Source: BHER01 sp051652245
GTDB lineage: Bacteria; Bacillota_I; Bacilli_A; Culicoidibacterales; Culicoidibacteraceae
NCBI GenBank assembly: GCA_051652245.1
Contig: JBOFTV010000030.1
Coordinates: 1 to 56,335 of the forward strand
Length of the DNA stretch: 56,335 nt
Direction: 5' to 3'
The position numbers and the translations under genes are program-made. The first letter of the stretch is position 1, and each line of letters begins with the position of its first letter. This document shows positions 16,861 to 25,698 of this stretch, piece after piece. The notes below the pieces were generated by a model. It did not search any database. It was not told the DNA's origin and saw nothing but the letters and a program-made list of their open reading frames with translations.

Positions 16861-18564
16861 ATGAATAACAAAGAAATGACTGGTGCACGTGCAGTATTAG
16901 AAGCACTAAGGCGCCTGGAAGTTGCTTATATTTTTGGCTATCCAGGTGGTTCAATTATTCCCATTTATAATGAGTTATATGATTTTGAAGGGGTAGAACA
17001 TATTTTTGTTCGCCATGAACAAGGAGCATCACACGCAGCGGATGGATATGCGCGTGTAAGCGGCAAAATCGGTGTTTGCCTAGCAACTTCAGGTCCAGGA
17101 GCAACTAACCTTGTAACGGGGATTATGACGGCTAAAATGGATTCGATTCCGCTGTTGGCAATTACAGGACAGGTTACGAGTAAATTACTAGGGAAGGATG
17201 CCTTTCAGGAAACGGATATTGTTGGAATTACGATGCCAATTACGAAGCATAGCTTCCTAATTAAAGATATTAAAGAGATTCCGGAGTTAATCCATGTTGC
17301 TTATCAAATAGCAATGAGCGGTCGAAAAGGCCCAGTTTTGGTGGATATTCCTAAAGATATTCAGATGCAGACAATTAGTCAAGCAGATTTTGAAGTAGCA
17401 TTTGCGCAAGGGGTATTGGAAAAGCCTAAATATGATAGCACGTATATTGTTGGAAATGAGGGGGAGCTCAAGCAACTATTAGCGGCTGCCAAAAGACCAA
17501 TAATTATTGCTGGTGCTGGTGTTGTTTGTTCAAACTGTGCAGCAGAATTATATGATTTCACCCGCCATTTTGATATTCCTGTTGTCAGTACCTTACTTGG
17601 ACTAGGAGCAATTCCGCTAGCGGATGACTATGCTCTAGGGATGATTGGAATGCATGGGAGTATTTATGGGAATTATGCACTGCGAGATGCTGATTTAGTC
17701 ATTGCTTTAGGGATGCGTTTTGATGACCGGGTAACGGGAAATCCGGAAACATTTATTCCCAATGCCAAAATAATTCATATTGATATTGATCGAGCAGAAA
17801 TTAATAAAAATAAACCCGTTGACGTAGGAATTGTTACCTCGGCTAAAAAGGGACTTGCCCTACTACAACAAGCAGCAACAAAAACCAAGCATCTAAACTG
17901 GCTTGAACAAATTAATGCCTGGAAGCATGAATTTCCTTTGGTTCCAACTAAAAGTGCCGAAGGTCTTACAGCGGGTCAAGTTGTTGATTATATTAGCAAT
18001 ATAACTGATGGTAAAGCAATTGTTGTCACTGATGTTGGCCAACATCAGATGTGGGTTGCACAGCATTATAAGTTTACCACACCGCGATTTTTTGCTTCTT
18101 CTGGGGGAGCAGGGACGATGGGGTATGGAATTCCTGCAGCACTGGGGGCTCAATTTGCAGCGCCTAATGAGTTAGTTATTGCCTTTGTTGGTGATGGTGG
18201 TTTTCAAATGACATGCCAAGAGTTAATGACGATTCATGCCGAAAAATTACCAGTTAAAATTGTTATTATTAATAATGGCTTTTTGGGAATGGTACGCCAG
18301 TGGCAGGAACTATTCCATACTAAGCGGTATTCATCTGTTGATCTAGCAGTCAACCCTAATTTTGAAATGCTTGCCCAAAGTTATGGCTTAGATGCGGTGA
18401 CAATTTCAACAGAAGCAGACTATCCCTTACTTAAAGAGGCAATTACCAATGATCGGGCAACAGTTATTAATATTCATGTTGCCAAAGAAGAAAATGTTTT
18501 CCCAATGATTCCCGCCGGTCTTGGTGTGGATCAAATTGTGCATGGAGGTGAGGAAAATGAATAA
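16861..18564 (+). CDS. ilvB: Acetolactate synthase, large catalytic subunit
   Basis: IlvB condenses pyruvate with pyruvate or 2-oxobutanoate, using thiamine diphosphate and FAD. N-terminal motifs are FGYPGGSIIPIYNELYDF and the catalytic Glu in VRHEQGASHAADGYARVSG (~49-67). The central FAD domain has GMHGSIYGNYALRDADL. The TPP/Mg motif is GDGGFQMTCQELMT (~443-456), followed by NNGFLGMVRQWQELF, which marks biosynthetic AHAS rather than catabolic AlsS. The length (567 aa) is normal. It lies between ilvA and ilvN and overlaps ilvN by 8 bases, as expected for subunits of one complex. Confidence 0.95.
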   Translation: MNNKEMTGARAVLEALRRLEVAYIFGYPGGSIIPIYNELYDFEGVEHIFVRHEQGASHAADGYARVSGKIGVCLATSGPGATNLVTGIMTAKMDSIPLLAITGQVTSKLLGKDAFQETDIVGITMPITKHSFLIKDIKEIPELIHVAYQIAMSGRKGPVLVDIPKDIQMQTISQADFEVAFAQGVLEKPKYDSTYIVGNEGELKQLLAAAKRPIIIAGAGVVCSNCAAELYDFTRHFDIPVVSTLLGLGAIPLADDYALGMIGMHGSIYGNYALRDADLVIALGMRFDDRVTGNPETFIPNAKIIHIDIDRAEINKNKPVDVGIVTSAKKGLALLQQAATKTKHLNWLEQINAWKHEFPLVPTKSAEGLTAGQVVDYISNITDGKAIVVTDVGQHQMWVAQHYKFTTPRFFASSGGAGTMGYGIPAALGAQFAAPNELVIAFVGDGGFQMTCQELMTIHAEKLPVKIVIINNGFLGMVRQWQELFHTKRYSSVDLAVNPNFEMLAQSYGLDAVTISTEADYPLLKEAITNDRATVINIHVAKEENVFPMIPAGLGVDQIVHGGEENE

Positions 18565-19030
18565 GTATTATATTAAAATACTAACCAAATCCCATGCGGG
18601 TACGGTTTCCCGCTTGCTATCCCTTTTTGCGAGTAGAGGAATTAGTATTGATACAATTAATTCAGGTGATGAAGTCGGGTCAAATTGTTCAAGAGTTGTC
18701 TTAGGAATTATGGCATCAAAGAGTCAATTAGAAATAATTTGTCACCAAATTGAGCGATTATATGATACAATTTCAGTAACGCTTTATAATGAAGATGCGT
18801 TAGAAGTAGAAGCCCTGATAATTAAGTTAAAAGCAACCGCTGGAATTTTAGACAAGTTATGTAATATTTTAGCAGCACAGACAATTGAAGTGATTTCACA
18901 CTGTCAAACAGTCATCGTCCTTGGTAAAATTGGTACAGCTTCTCAATTAGGCGAAGCGCGAAAACAATTAGCAGGTTTTGAAATAATTGAAGAAATTCAC
19001 ACCGGAGCAACGGTTATTGCAAAAAATTAA
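18557..19030 (+). CDS. ilvN: Acetolactate synthase, small regulatory subunit
   Basis: IlvN (also called IlvH) activates IlvB and gives it valine feedback sensitivity. The open frame extends back to 18521, but ATG 18557 is the real start because GGAGGTGAGG lies just before it and the N-terminus (MNKYYIKILTKSHAGTVSRL) then begins with the ACT-domain strand, as in the family. Two regions are visible: the ACT domain (~1-75, SRLLSLFASRGISIDTINSG) and a C-terminal dimer domain. The length is 157 aa, typical. It overlaps ilvB by 8 bases. Confidence 0.92.
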   Translation: MNKYYIKILTKSHAGTVSRLLSLFASRGISIDTINSGDEVGSNCSRVVLGIMASKSQLEIICHQIERLYDTISVTLYNEDALEVEALIIKLKATAGILDKLCNILAAQTIEVISHCQTVIVLGKIGTASQLGEARKQLAGFEIIEEIHTGATVIAKN

Positions 19031-19051
19031 GAATTAAGAAGGAGAATTATT

Positions 19052-20044
19052 ATGAAAGTTTATTATGACAAAGATTGCAACAAGGCAGCATTAGTGGGGA
19101 AGAAAATTGCCATTATCGGATATGGTAGTCAAGGGCATGCCCACTCACTTAATTTAACAGAAAGTGGATTTGATATTCGTGTAGGAATGTATAGCATGGA
19201 GTCAAAATCAGCAAAGCAAGCGGCAGAAGATGGTTTAAGCGTTAAATTGATTAAAGATGCTGTTCTAGAAGCAGATGTTGTAATGATCCTTGCCCCTGAT
19301 GAAGTGCAACGTGACTTATATTACAATGATATTGAGCCAAACTTAAAACAAGGTGGATACTTAGTATTTGCTCATGGATTTAATATTCATTACGGTCAAA
19401 TCGTACCCCGTGCAGATTTAAATGTCTTCATGGTTGCGCCAAAAGGACCAGGACACATGGTGCGCCGAACATACACCGAAGGCTTTGGTGTACCCTCACT
19501 AATCGCTATTTTCCAAGATCCAACGGGCAATACGCAAGAAGTTGCTTTAGCTTATGCATCAGGAAATGGTGGTGGACGCGCCGGAATTATTGAAACAACA
19601 TTTAAAGAAGAAACAGAAACAGATTTATTTGGTGAGCAAGCTGTACTATGCGGCGGCGTATCTGACTTGATGAAAGCGGGATTTGATACCCTAGTTGATG
19701 CTGGATATGCACCAGAAATGGCTTATTTTGAATGTGTGCACGAAATGAAATTAATCGTGGACTTAATTTATGAAAAAGGCTTTGAAATGATGCGCTATTC
19801 AATTTCAAATACAGCTGAATATGGTGATTATATTACTGGCCCAAAACTAGTAACAGATGACACGCGTAAAGCAATGAAAGAAATCTTAACAGATATTCAA
19901 AATGGAAAATTTGCCAAAGACTTCTTACTAGACAAACAAGTAAACTTCCCAACGCTTAATGCAAGCCGTCGTCTATGGTCAAACCACCCAATTGAAGTAA
20001 CGGGTAGAGAACTACGCTCAAAAATGAACTTCACAAAGAAATAA
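19052..20044 (+). CDS. ilvC: Ketol-acid reductoisomerase (class I)
   Basis: IlvC isomerises and reduces acetolactate or acetohydroxybutyrate to the dihydroxy acid used by IlvD. The Rossmann motif GYGSQGHAHSLNL is at residues 24-36, and the cofactor loop (GMYSMESKSAKQ) contains serines that suggest NADPH, though the cofactor cannot be settled by eye. FAHGFNIHYGQI, PKGPGHMVRRTY and the metal-binding DLFGEQAVLCGG are present, as is the C-terminal knotted domain (ECVHEMKLIVDLIYEKG). The length is 330 aa. AGAAGGAG precedes the ATG. It ends the core ilv operon and a terminator follows. Confidence 0.95.
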   Translation: MKVYYDKDCNKAALVGKKIAIIGYGSQGHAHSLNLTESGFDIRVGMYSMESKSAKQAAEDGLSVKLIKDAVLEADVVMILAPDEVQRDLYYNDIEPNLKQGGYLVFAHGFNIHYGQIVPRADLNVFMVAPKGPGHMVRRTYTEGFGVPSLIAIFQDPTGNTQEVALAYASGNGGGRAGIIETTFKEETETDLFGEQAVLCGGVSDLMKAGFDTLVDAGYAPEMAYFECVHEMKLIVDLIYEKGFEMMRYSISNTAEYGDYITGPKLVTDDTRKAMKEILTDIQNGKFAKDFLLDKQVNFPTLNASRRLWSNHPIEVTGRELRSKMNFTKK

Positions 20045-20048
20045 TTGT

Positions 20049-20089
20049 GGAAGCTACGTCATACTGAGTATGGCGTTTTCCTTTTTTTT
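20049..20089 (+). terminator. Terminator after ilvC
   Basis: A stem formed by GGAAGCTACGTCATAC and GTATGGCGTTTTCC (a small internal loop, TGA apex) is followed by eight T residues. Some read-through into ridA, 27 bases on, is possible. Confidence 0.75.
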
Positions 20090-20115
20090 AAAAAAAATAG
20101 TTAGGAGATATGAGC

Positions 20116-20490
20116 ATGAAAATTATAAATACCTTAAAGGCACCAGCAGCCTTAGGACCGTATTCGCAGGCTGTTGAAGTTGGAGACATGTTATTTTTAT
20201 CAGGGCAAATTCCTTTTTGTGTAGCAACTAATGAGTTGAAAGTTGCAACGATTGAAGAGGCAACAGAAACGGTTTTTGATAACATTGAATTTGTCCTCGC
20301 CGAGGCGGGTTCAAGTTTACAAGAAGTTGTTAAAGTGACGGTTTTTATGAAGGATATTGGTCAATTTGATGAAATGAACGTCATTTATGCTAAGCGATTT
20401 GGGACTCATAAGCCAGCAAGATCAACAGTCGAAGTAGCTAAATTACCAAAGGATGTTCCCGTGGAAATTGAAGTTATTGTTAAGAAATAG
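20116..20490 (+). CDS. ridA: RidA family enamine/imine deaminase
   Basis: RidA hydrolyses reactive 2-aminoacrylate and 2-aminocrotonate released by PLP dehydratases such as IlvA, protecting PLP enzymes. Family motifs are APAALGPYSQAVEVGDMLFLSGQIPF (within residues 8-34), TVFDNIEFVLAEAGSSLQEVVKVTVFM and, near the end, the substrate arginine in HKPARSTVEVAKLPKDVPVEIEV. ATG 20116 is preferred to 20110 because AGGAG (20103-20107) is then 8 bases away, giving 124 aa, the usual size. Its place right after ilvC fits the IlvA link. Confidence 0.93.
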   Translation: MKIINTLKAPAALGPYSQAVEVGDMLFLSGQIPFCVATNELKVATIEEATETVFDNIEFVLAEAGSSLQEVVKVTVFMKDIGQFDEMNVIYAKRFGTHKPARSTVEVAKLPKDVPVEIEVIVKK

Positions 20491-20557
20491 TTAGGAATTA
20501 TTGAAGCTCATATTGAGGAGTACGAATCAGGGTTAAAAAAGTAGGGAGAGAATAGAG

Positions 20558-21073
20558 ATGAAAGCACGAATAACAGCTTTAATATTAAATATTTTATTAG
20601 GATTAATTGGGTTTATTTTGATACTAAATCCGCAAACGGGAGTTGATTTTGCCCGATACTACATCGGAGGAATTTTAATTGTGACATCAATTGTGCCATT
20701 TTGGTCATTCTATCAGACCAAAGATGCCAAAAAGGACTGGAAAAGATTGGCGCAAGGAATTTTTCTAGCAGTATTAGGGCTAGTTTTCTTGATTAGTGTG
20801 AGTTTTTCCGCAGTCGTTTTTGCTTCATTATTATTATTTTGGATGGTTTCTTCAGGTATTATGAAAATAATCATCGCCTTTGAATATCGAAAAGTTTTCA
20901 AAGAAAATTGGTGGTATATGTTGATTTTTGGGACGATTTCGTTATTATTTGCGATGTATATGGTCTTTAATTTACAACAAACATTATTATTCTTTGTTTC
21001 CGTATCAGGTTTATTTATGCTTGTTGAGGCTAGTATGGGAATTGTTGATATGCTATTATCACATAAGAAATGA
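20558..21073 (+). CDS. DUF308/HdeD-like membrane protein
   Basis: A 171-residue integral membrane protein with about six hydrophobic helices, for example ALILNILLGLIGFILIL (residues ~7-23), YIGGILIVTSIVPFW, IFLAVLGLVFLISVSF and ASLLLFWMVSSGIMKII. The paired-helix pattern and glycine spacing resemble the HdeD/DUF308 family, whose E. coli member is linked to acid resistance. Function here is unknown. It has a good ribosome site (AGGGAGAG) and lies downstream of ridA. A terminator separates it from the convergent next gene. Confidence 0.7.
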   Translation: MKARITALILNILLGLIGFILILNPQTGVDFARYYIGGILIVTSIVPFWSFYQTKDAKKDWKRLAQGIFLAVLGLVFLISVSFSAVVFASLLLFWMVSSGIMKIIIAFEYRKVFKENWWYMLIFGTISLLFAMYMVFNLQQTLLFFVSVSGLFMLVEASMGIVDMLLSHKK

Positions 21074-21078
21074 CAATA

Positions 21079-21124
21079 GAAAAAAGGCTGCAGCTAGATT
21101 AAATTTAGCTGCAGCCTTTTTTTC
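21079..21124. terminator. Bidirectional terminator
   Basis: A long stem, AAAAAAGGCTGCAGCTA paired with TAGCTGCAGCCTTTTTT, has A residues before and T residues after it. It serves the + strand membrane protein and the convergent minus-strand dehydrogenase. Confidence 0.9.
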
Positions 21125-22197
21125 TATTTATCAGTGATGATTTGCTGAATATAGGTAAGTCCGAGGGATTCTAATGTTCGCCCCTTTATCCGAAAATCAG
21201 TTGACATACAATTTCCAGCAATCGTGATTAGTGAAGTACAAGTAGGTGTTGGCACCTTAAAATAAGCCCCAAGGGATTCAAGTAAGACAAGTCCCTGGGG
21301 GACATCTTCCATAATATAACGTGAATTACTAACTAAAGGCCCCTTAATCGAATCAAATTGGGCATAATGATCAAAAATGGCTTTAGCATCAACCATCGAA
21401 TCCAATGCTGTATTTCGCAGCTTGCAGGCCTCCAGATAGGATTTCCCGGGTAAGCCTAAAGCTGTTAAAACGCTAATTTTCTCAGCATCAAGGGACTCAA
21501 CTAACGACCAAATAGCCGGGGAAAAGACCTCTTTATACATCCAATACTCACCCCCACTAAAATCAATTCGGGGAATACTCATAATGCCCCCAACAGTATG
21601 AACAATTAAATTAGGATTTTGTAAAGCCGCCTCAATGACACTATCAAGCAGCCTAAAATTATACCCCCAATCAGCTAATTTTTCCAGTGTTTGGAGACCA
21701 CGTGCACGTGGATAAACCCCTACTGGATTACAAATGTTTTTAAAAGAGACGGTAACCTCAGCTGGATTGGTAATCCGGCAATCCAAGGGAGAACTCTCAG
21801 CTTCGACAATTGTCAAATCTAACAAAGGAGCATGCTTTAAGAAGAAAGTCGTCCCTAAATAGCCCGGTTCAAGCAAAATAATTTGCCCATCGTGTAAATA
21901 GGGGAGCATTTTCAACAAAATCTGTTCATGATAAGTTGTTGGGACAAACAGGACAACAGCTTGCGTTGTTTTGGTCAAAGCCTGTGCATAATCATCGGTT
22001 ACAAGATCAAGATTAACAACAACTTTACCCTCTGGCGCATATAAAGTCAAAAGCCCATCATTATCCCTAGTCTGTAAAAAATGCTCAACCTCTCCTAGTT
22101 TCGATGTTTTTAAAACTGTGATGTGATGACCTTTAGCCTTCAAATCAGCAGCCATCGCGCTGCCACCATTTCCAAAGCCAACAATGGTAATATCCAT
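21124..22197 (-). CDS. NAD(P)-dependent opine/octopine dehydrogenase family enzyme
   Basis: The N-terminus MDITIVGFGNGGSAMAADL is a Rossmann motif (GFGNGG), followed by ~150 residues of nucleotide-binding fold. The C-terminal half (VIEAALQNPNLIVHTVGGIMS and beyond) has the all-helical octopine dehydrogenase domain with its His in the NPN..VH stretch. Family members reductively condense an amino acid with a keto acid, or act on related substrates; the substrate cannot be read from sequence. The length (357 aa) is normal. GAGGAG lies 8-13 bases before the ATG. It is transcribed away from ppaC and converges on the gene at 20558. Neighbouring ilv genes make a link to branched-chain keto acids conceivable, but that is only context. 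Confidence 0.8.
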   Translation of the reverse strand: MDITIVGFGNGGSAMAADLKAKGHHITVLKTSKLGEVEHFLQTRDNDGLLTLYAPEGKVVVNLDLVTDDYAQALTKTTQAVVLFVPTTYHEQILLKMLPYLHDGQIILLEPGYLGTTFFLKHAPLLDLTIVEAESSPLDCRITNPAEVTVSFKNICNPVGVYPRARGLQTLEKLADWGYNFRLLDSVIEAALQNPNLIVHTVGGIMSIPRIDFSGGEYWMYKEVFSPAIWSLVESLDAEKISVLTALGLPGKSYLEACKLRNTALDSMVDAKAIFDHYAQFDSIKGPLVSNSRYIMEDVPQGLVLLESLGAYFKVPTPTCTSLITIAGNCMSTDFRIKGRTLESLGLTYIQQIITDK

Positions 22198-22403
22198 TTT
22201 ATTTTTCTCCTCAATTTAGTGTAGGTCTTTAACGTGTTAGTTTCAATGCTGCCATCCCTACCATAACATTAAGTATACGCTATAAATTGTGAAAAAGATA
22301 GGAAAGCTTTTCATCTTGGGAATCATGACCTTCAAAAATAAAACCAATTAGCAAAACACTGTACATACCTTTACATTCACGCTAAAACCAAGTAAAATTA
22401 GAC

Positions 22404-22409
22404 TATAAT
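22404..22409 (+). promoter_or_regulatory. -10 box upstream of ppaC
   Basis: TATAAT lies about 20 bases before the ppaC start codon, downstream of a 200-base gap shared with the divergent dehydrogenase gene. I see no convincing -35 box. Confidence 0.4.
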
Positions 22410-22428
22410 AAAAAAGTGAGGTAAGAAA

Positions 22429-23358
22429 ATGGAAAAAATCTTAGTCTTTGGACACAAGAACCCCGATACTGATACAATCTGCTCAGCAATTGCCATGGCC
22501 TATTTGAAAAAGCAATTAGGTGTTGAAAGTGAAGCTGTTTGCTTAGGAGGGGTAAATGATGAAACAGCCTTTGCCTTAAAAGCGTTTAAGACAGCCACTC
22601 CGCGCCAAATAGGTGATGTTAGTTTAGAGGCTAAACAGGTTATTTTAGTCGACCATAATGAATTTGCTCAAAGTGCCGATGGCATTGAAAAAGTCGAAAT
22701 TATTGAAGTAGTTGATCACCATCGTATTGCTAATTTTGAGACAACAGGTCCACTATTTTATCATGCTGAACCGGTTGGTTGTACAGCAACAATTATTACC
22801 AAAATGTTTGTGCAAAACAGCATTGAAATTCCAACAGCAATTGCCGGGCTGCTATTGAGTGCTATTATTTCGGATACGCTCCTGTTTAAATCACCAACAA
22901 GCACGCCGCAAGATGAACAAATTGCTACAGAGCTAGCACAAAAAGCGAATGTGGATGTTAATATCTATGGATTAAATCTGCTAAAAGCTGGTGCTTCAAT
23001 TGCTGGTAAAAGTGCAACAGAATTAATTAATATTGACAGCAAACCATTTTCAATGGGAACATTTAATGTGGAAGTTGCGCAAATTAGTGTTGTTGATTTA
23101 GCTGATGTCCGTGCCCTAAAAGTTGAGCTCTTAGTAGCGATGGAAGATGCGCGAACAGCAAAGCAGCAAGATTTGTTCTTTGTGATTGTCACAGATATTT
23201 TAGCAAATAATTCCTTTGGCATTATTTCCGGGTCAGGTCAGATTGTCGAAATGGCTTTTGGAGCTAAAATTATTGATGATATGATTGAACTCCCAGGAAT
23301 TGTCTCGCGTAAAAAGCAGGTTGTTCCGGCGATGACTACTGCAAGCTTAGCCATATAA
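22429..23358 (+). CDS. ppaC: Manganese-dependent inorganic pyrophosphatase
   Basis: A family II pyrophosphatase of the DHH phosphoesterase superfamily; it hydrolyses pyrophosphate and drives biosynthetic reactions. Metal-binding motifs are GHKNPDTDTICSAIAMAYL (8-26), VDHNEFAQS (74-82) and the DHH signature VVDHHRIANF (~95-104). The C-terminal DHHA2 domain ends with the substrate motif SRKKQVVP (~294-301). The length (309 aa) matches Bacillus and Streptococcus enzymes. It is a single gene with its own -10 box and terminator. Confidence 0.95.
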   Translation: MEKILVFGHKNPDTDTICSAIAMAYLKKQLGVESEAVCLGGVNDETAFALKAFKTATPRQIGDVSLEAKQVILVDHNEFAQSADGIEKVEIIEVVDHHRIANFETTGPLFYHAEPVGCTATIITKMFVQNSIEIPTAIAGLLLSAIISDTLLFKSPTSTPQDEQIATELAQKANVDVNIYGLNLLKAGASIAGKSATELINIDSKPFSMGTFNVEVAQISVVDLADVRALKVELLVAMEDARTAKQQDLFFVIVTDILANNSFGIISGSGQIVEMAFGAKIIDDMIELPGIVSRKKQVVPAMTTASLAI

Positions 23359-23362
23359 GGTC

Positions 23363-23394
23363 GAAAAAGCTTATCGAAGGGTAAGCTTTTTTTT
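23363..23394 (+). terminator. Terminator after ppaC
   Basis: AAAAAGCTTA and TAAGCTTTTT form the stem, with a TCGAAGGG loop and a T tract after. Confidence 0.85.
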
Positions 23395-23484
23395 ATCCCA
23401 TTAGTTAAAAGTTTGGCGTTTGGTAGTGGAAGTCAAGAGGCGGATAAATATTACGAAAATATAGGTAACCGGCTTTTTTTCGGG

Positions 23485-23490
23485 TATAAT
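23485..23490 (+). promoter_or_regulatory. -10 box upstream of exoA
   Basis: TATAAT lies about 55 bases before the exoA start. The -35 region is weak. Confidence 0.4.
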
Positions 23491-23543
23491 AGAAGATAGA
23501 AGCTTAATAATCAAGCTAAATTAGAAAAAAAGGGTGAGCAAAA

Positions 23544-24308
23544 TTGAAGATGATTTCATGGAATGTTAATGGCTTAAGAGCCGTTATGAAAAAAGGATTC
23601 GAGGAGTTCTTAGATAAAGAGGATGCCGATTTTATTTGCCTTCAAGAGATTAAATTACAACAAGGGCAGATTGATTTGTCGCATTTACCCTATAAAATAT
23701 ACTGGAATTATGCCCAAAAGAAAGGCTATTCGGGGACGGCAATTTTAACAAAGCATGAACCACTAGCCGTATTCTATGGGATTGATATGGCAATTCATGA
23801 TGATGAGGGGCGTGTTATTACGCTTGAATATGCCAATTTCTATCTCGTTACGGTTTATACGCCCAATGCCAAGCGTGATTTGTCACGAATTCCTTATCGG
23901 ATGACGTGGGAGGATGATTTTAGAGCCTATTTATTATCCCTCAATGGCTGTAAACCTGTTATTGTCTGTGGTGATTTAAATGTTGCCCATACCCAAATTG
24001 ATCTGGCTAATCCCAAAACCAATAAAAATAATGCGGGTTTTACTCTGGAAGAACGGTCGCAGTTTAGCAAATTATTAGAAAATGGTTTTATTGATAGCTA
24101 CCGTTATTTGTATCCAGACGATCTGGGAGCATATAGCTGGTGGTCTTATATGGCGGGTGCAAGAGAGCGAAATATTGGTTGGCGGATTGATTATTTCTGT
24201 ATTTGTGCCTCACTTAAAGGGCAATTAGTTGATGCCTTTATTTTACCGAATCAACATGGTTCAGATCACTGCCCAGTCGGCATTATCATTGACATTAAAA
24301 CAATTTAA
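23544..24308 (+). CDS. exoA: Exodeoxyribonuclease III / AP endonuclease
   Basis: An Xth-family enzyme that cuts DNA at abasic sites during base excision repair. The start is read as TTG 23544, giving MKMISWNVNGLRA, which aligns with the family N-terminus (MKLISWNVNGIRA in Bacillus ExoA) and places AGGGTGAG 5-6 bases upstream. ATG 23550 is the alternative. Catalytic motifs are ICLQEIKLQ (metal Glu, ~32-40), VCGDLNVAHTQIDL (~143-156), RIDYFCI and the terminal GSDHCPVGI (His). The length is 254 aa. radA follows after 15 bases and is probably cotranscribed. Confidence 0.94.
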   Translation: MKMISWNVNGLRAVMKKGFEEFLDKEDADFICLQEIKLQQGQIDLSHLPYKIYWNYAQKKGYSGTAILTKHEPLAVFYGIDMAIHDDEGRVITLEYANFYLVTVYTPNAKRDLSRIPYRMTWEDDFRAYLLSLNGCKPVIVCGDLNVAHTQIDLANPKTNKNNAGFTLEERSQFSKLLENGFIDSYRYLYPDDLGAYSWWSYMAGARERNIGWRIDYFCICASLKGQLVDAFILPNQHGSDHCPVGIIIDIKTI

Positions 24309-24323
24309 AGGAGGAATACGGCA

Positions 24324-25685
24324 ATGGCTAAGAAGAGTAAAACAACATATTTTTGTACAGAATGTGGAACAGAATCAGTCATGTATCTAGGAAAATGCCC
24401 CGGCTGTCAGCAGTTTGGGACGATGGTTGAGGGGCTGGATAAGAAGGTTAAAAATAATAGTGAACGTCAAATCGCACCAATGCGATCGGAAGTGCAAGTG
24501 CTTAAAGATATTCCCCCACATGAGGAAAATCGAATGAAATCCTCAATGAGTGAATTTAATTTAGTTGTCGGTGGAGGAGTTGTCCGGGGCTCATTAACGT
24601 TACTTGGTGGTGAACCAGGGATTGGAAAGTCAACATTATTGCTCCAAATTGCAGCGGAATTTGCCCATAGTGGTCGAAAAGTTTTGTATGTTAGTGGAGA
24701 GGAAAGTCCCTATCAGGTTAAATTACGAGCAGAGCGTCTAAATGTTGCAACAGAGTCGTTACTCTTTTTTGCAGAAACGGATATTGATATGATTATTGAT
24801 CAAGCGAAGCGATTAGAGCCTGATTTATTGATTATTGATTCAATTCAAACGGTTTATCTCGATGCAATTGCTAGTGCTCCAGGGAGTGTGACACAAATTA
24901 GGGAGTGTACGGCGCAGTTTATGCGGCTGGCGAAGCAGCTAAATGTGACGATTTTCTTGGTTGGCCATGTGACCAAAGATGGTACCATTGCAGGGCCAAA
25001 AATCTTAGAGCATATGGTTGATACGGTCCTTTATTTTGAGGGGGAAACGCAAAATAGTTTTCGCATTTTGCGAACGGTAAAAAATCGATTTGGTTCAACC
25101 AATGAAATTGGCGTTTTTGATATGCAAGCCTCTGGACTTGTTGAGGTCACAAATCCATCGGAGCTATTTTTGGAGAAGCGTGAGCATAATTATAGTGGAA
25201 TTTCAGTTTGTGCAACACTTGAGGGGACAAGGCCATTATTAATTGAACTGCAGTCACTACTTTCACCAACATATTTTGGTAACCCCCGAAGAACATCATC
25301 GGGGATTGAGCATAATCGCCTGGCTTTGATTTTAGCGGTGCTTGAAAAACGTGCCGGGATTTTGTTGCAGAATCAAGATGTCTTTTTAAAGGTAGTTGCC
25401 GGGATGAAAATTGATGATCCAGCAGCTGATTTAGCAATTGCTACCTGTATTGCCTCAGCTCATTTTGAAAAACCGTTGCCAGCAGGAGTTGCCTTTATTG
25501 GTGAAGTCGGTTTAACGGGTGAAATTAGGCGTGTTACAAGACTAGAAGAGCGGATTAAAGAATGTCTGAAGCTCGGATTTACGCAGATTTTCGTACCTAA
25601 AGGTGGCGAGTTTAAGCCAAATAAGGCGATTACAACAGTAAGTACAATTAGAGAGGCACTAACGACGCTGGATTTAATTAAATGA
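24324..25685 (+). CDS. radA: DNA repair protein RadA
   Basis: RadA is a RecA-like, DnaB-type branch-migration helicase acting in recombination. It has the N-terminal zinc finger CTECGTE ... CPGC (residues 11-28), Walker A GEPGIGKST (~96-104), Walker B LLIIDSIQT, the diagnostic KNRFG motif (~252-256) and a C-terminal Lon-protease-like domain (GEVGLTGEIRRV near 390). The length (453 aa) is typical. AGGAGG precedes the ATG. It lies between exoA and ispD, a neighbourhood (radA-ispD-ispF) common in Bacillota. Confidence 0.96.
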   Translation: MAKKSKTTYFCTECGTESVMYLGKCPGCQQFGTMVEGLDKKVKNNSERQIAPMRSEVQVLKDIPPHEENRMKSSMSEFNLVVGGGVVRGSLTLLGGEPGIGKSTLLLQIAAEFAHSGRKVLYVSGEESPYQVKLRAERLNVATESLLFFAETDIDMIIDQAKRLEPDLLIIDSIQTVYLDAIASAPGSVTQIRECTAQFMRLAKQLNVTIFLVGHVTKDGTIAGPKILEHMVDTVLYFEGETQNSFRILRTVKNRFGSTNEIGVFDMQASGLVEVTNPSELFLEKREHNYSGISVCATLEGTRPLLIELQSLLSPTYFGNPRRTSSGIEHNRLALILAVLEKRAGILLQNQDVFLKVVAGMKIDDPAADLAIATCIASAHFEKPLPAGVAFIGEVGLTGEIRRVTRLEERIKECLKLGFTQIFVPKGGEFKPNKAITTVSTIREALTTLDLIK

Positions 25686-25698
25686 TGGAGGAATGACA

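Noticed and set aside
18521..18556. Upstream extension of ilvN
   Set aside because: It lies inside ilvB, lacks a ribosome site and does not fit the family N-terminus.
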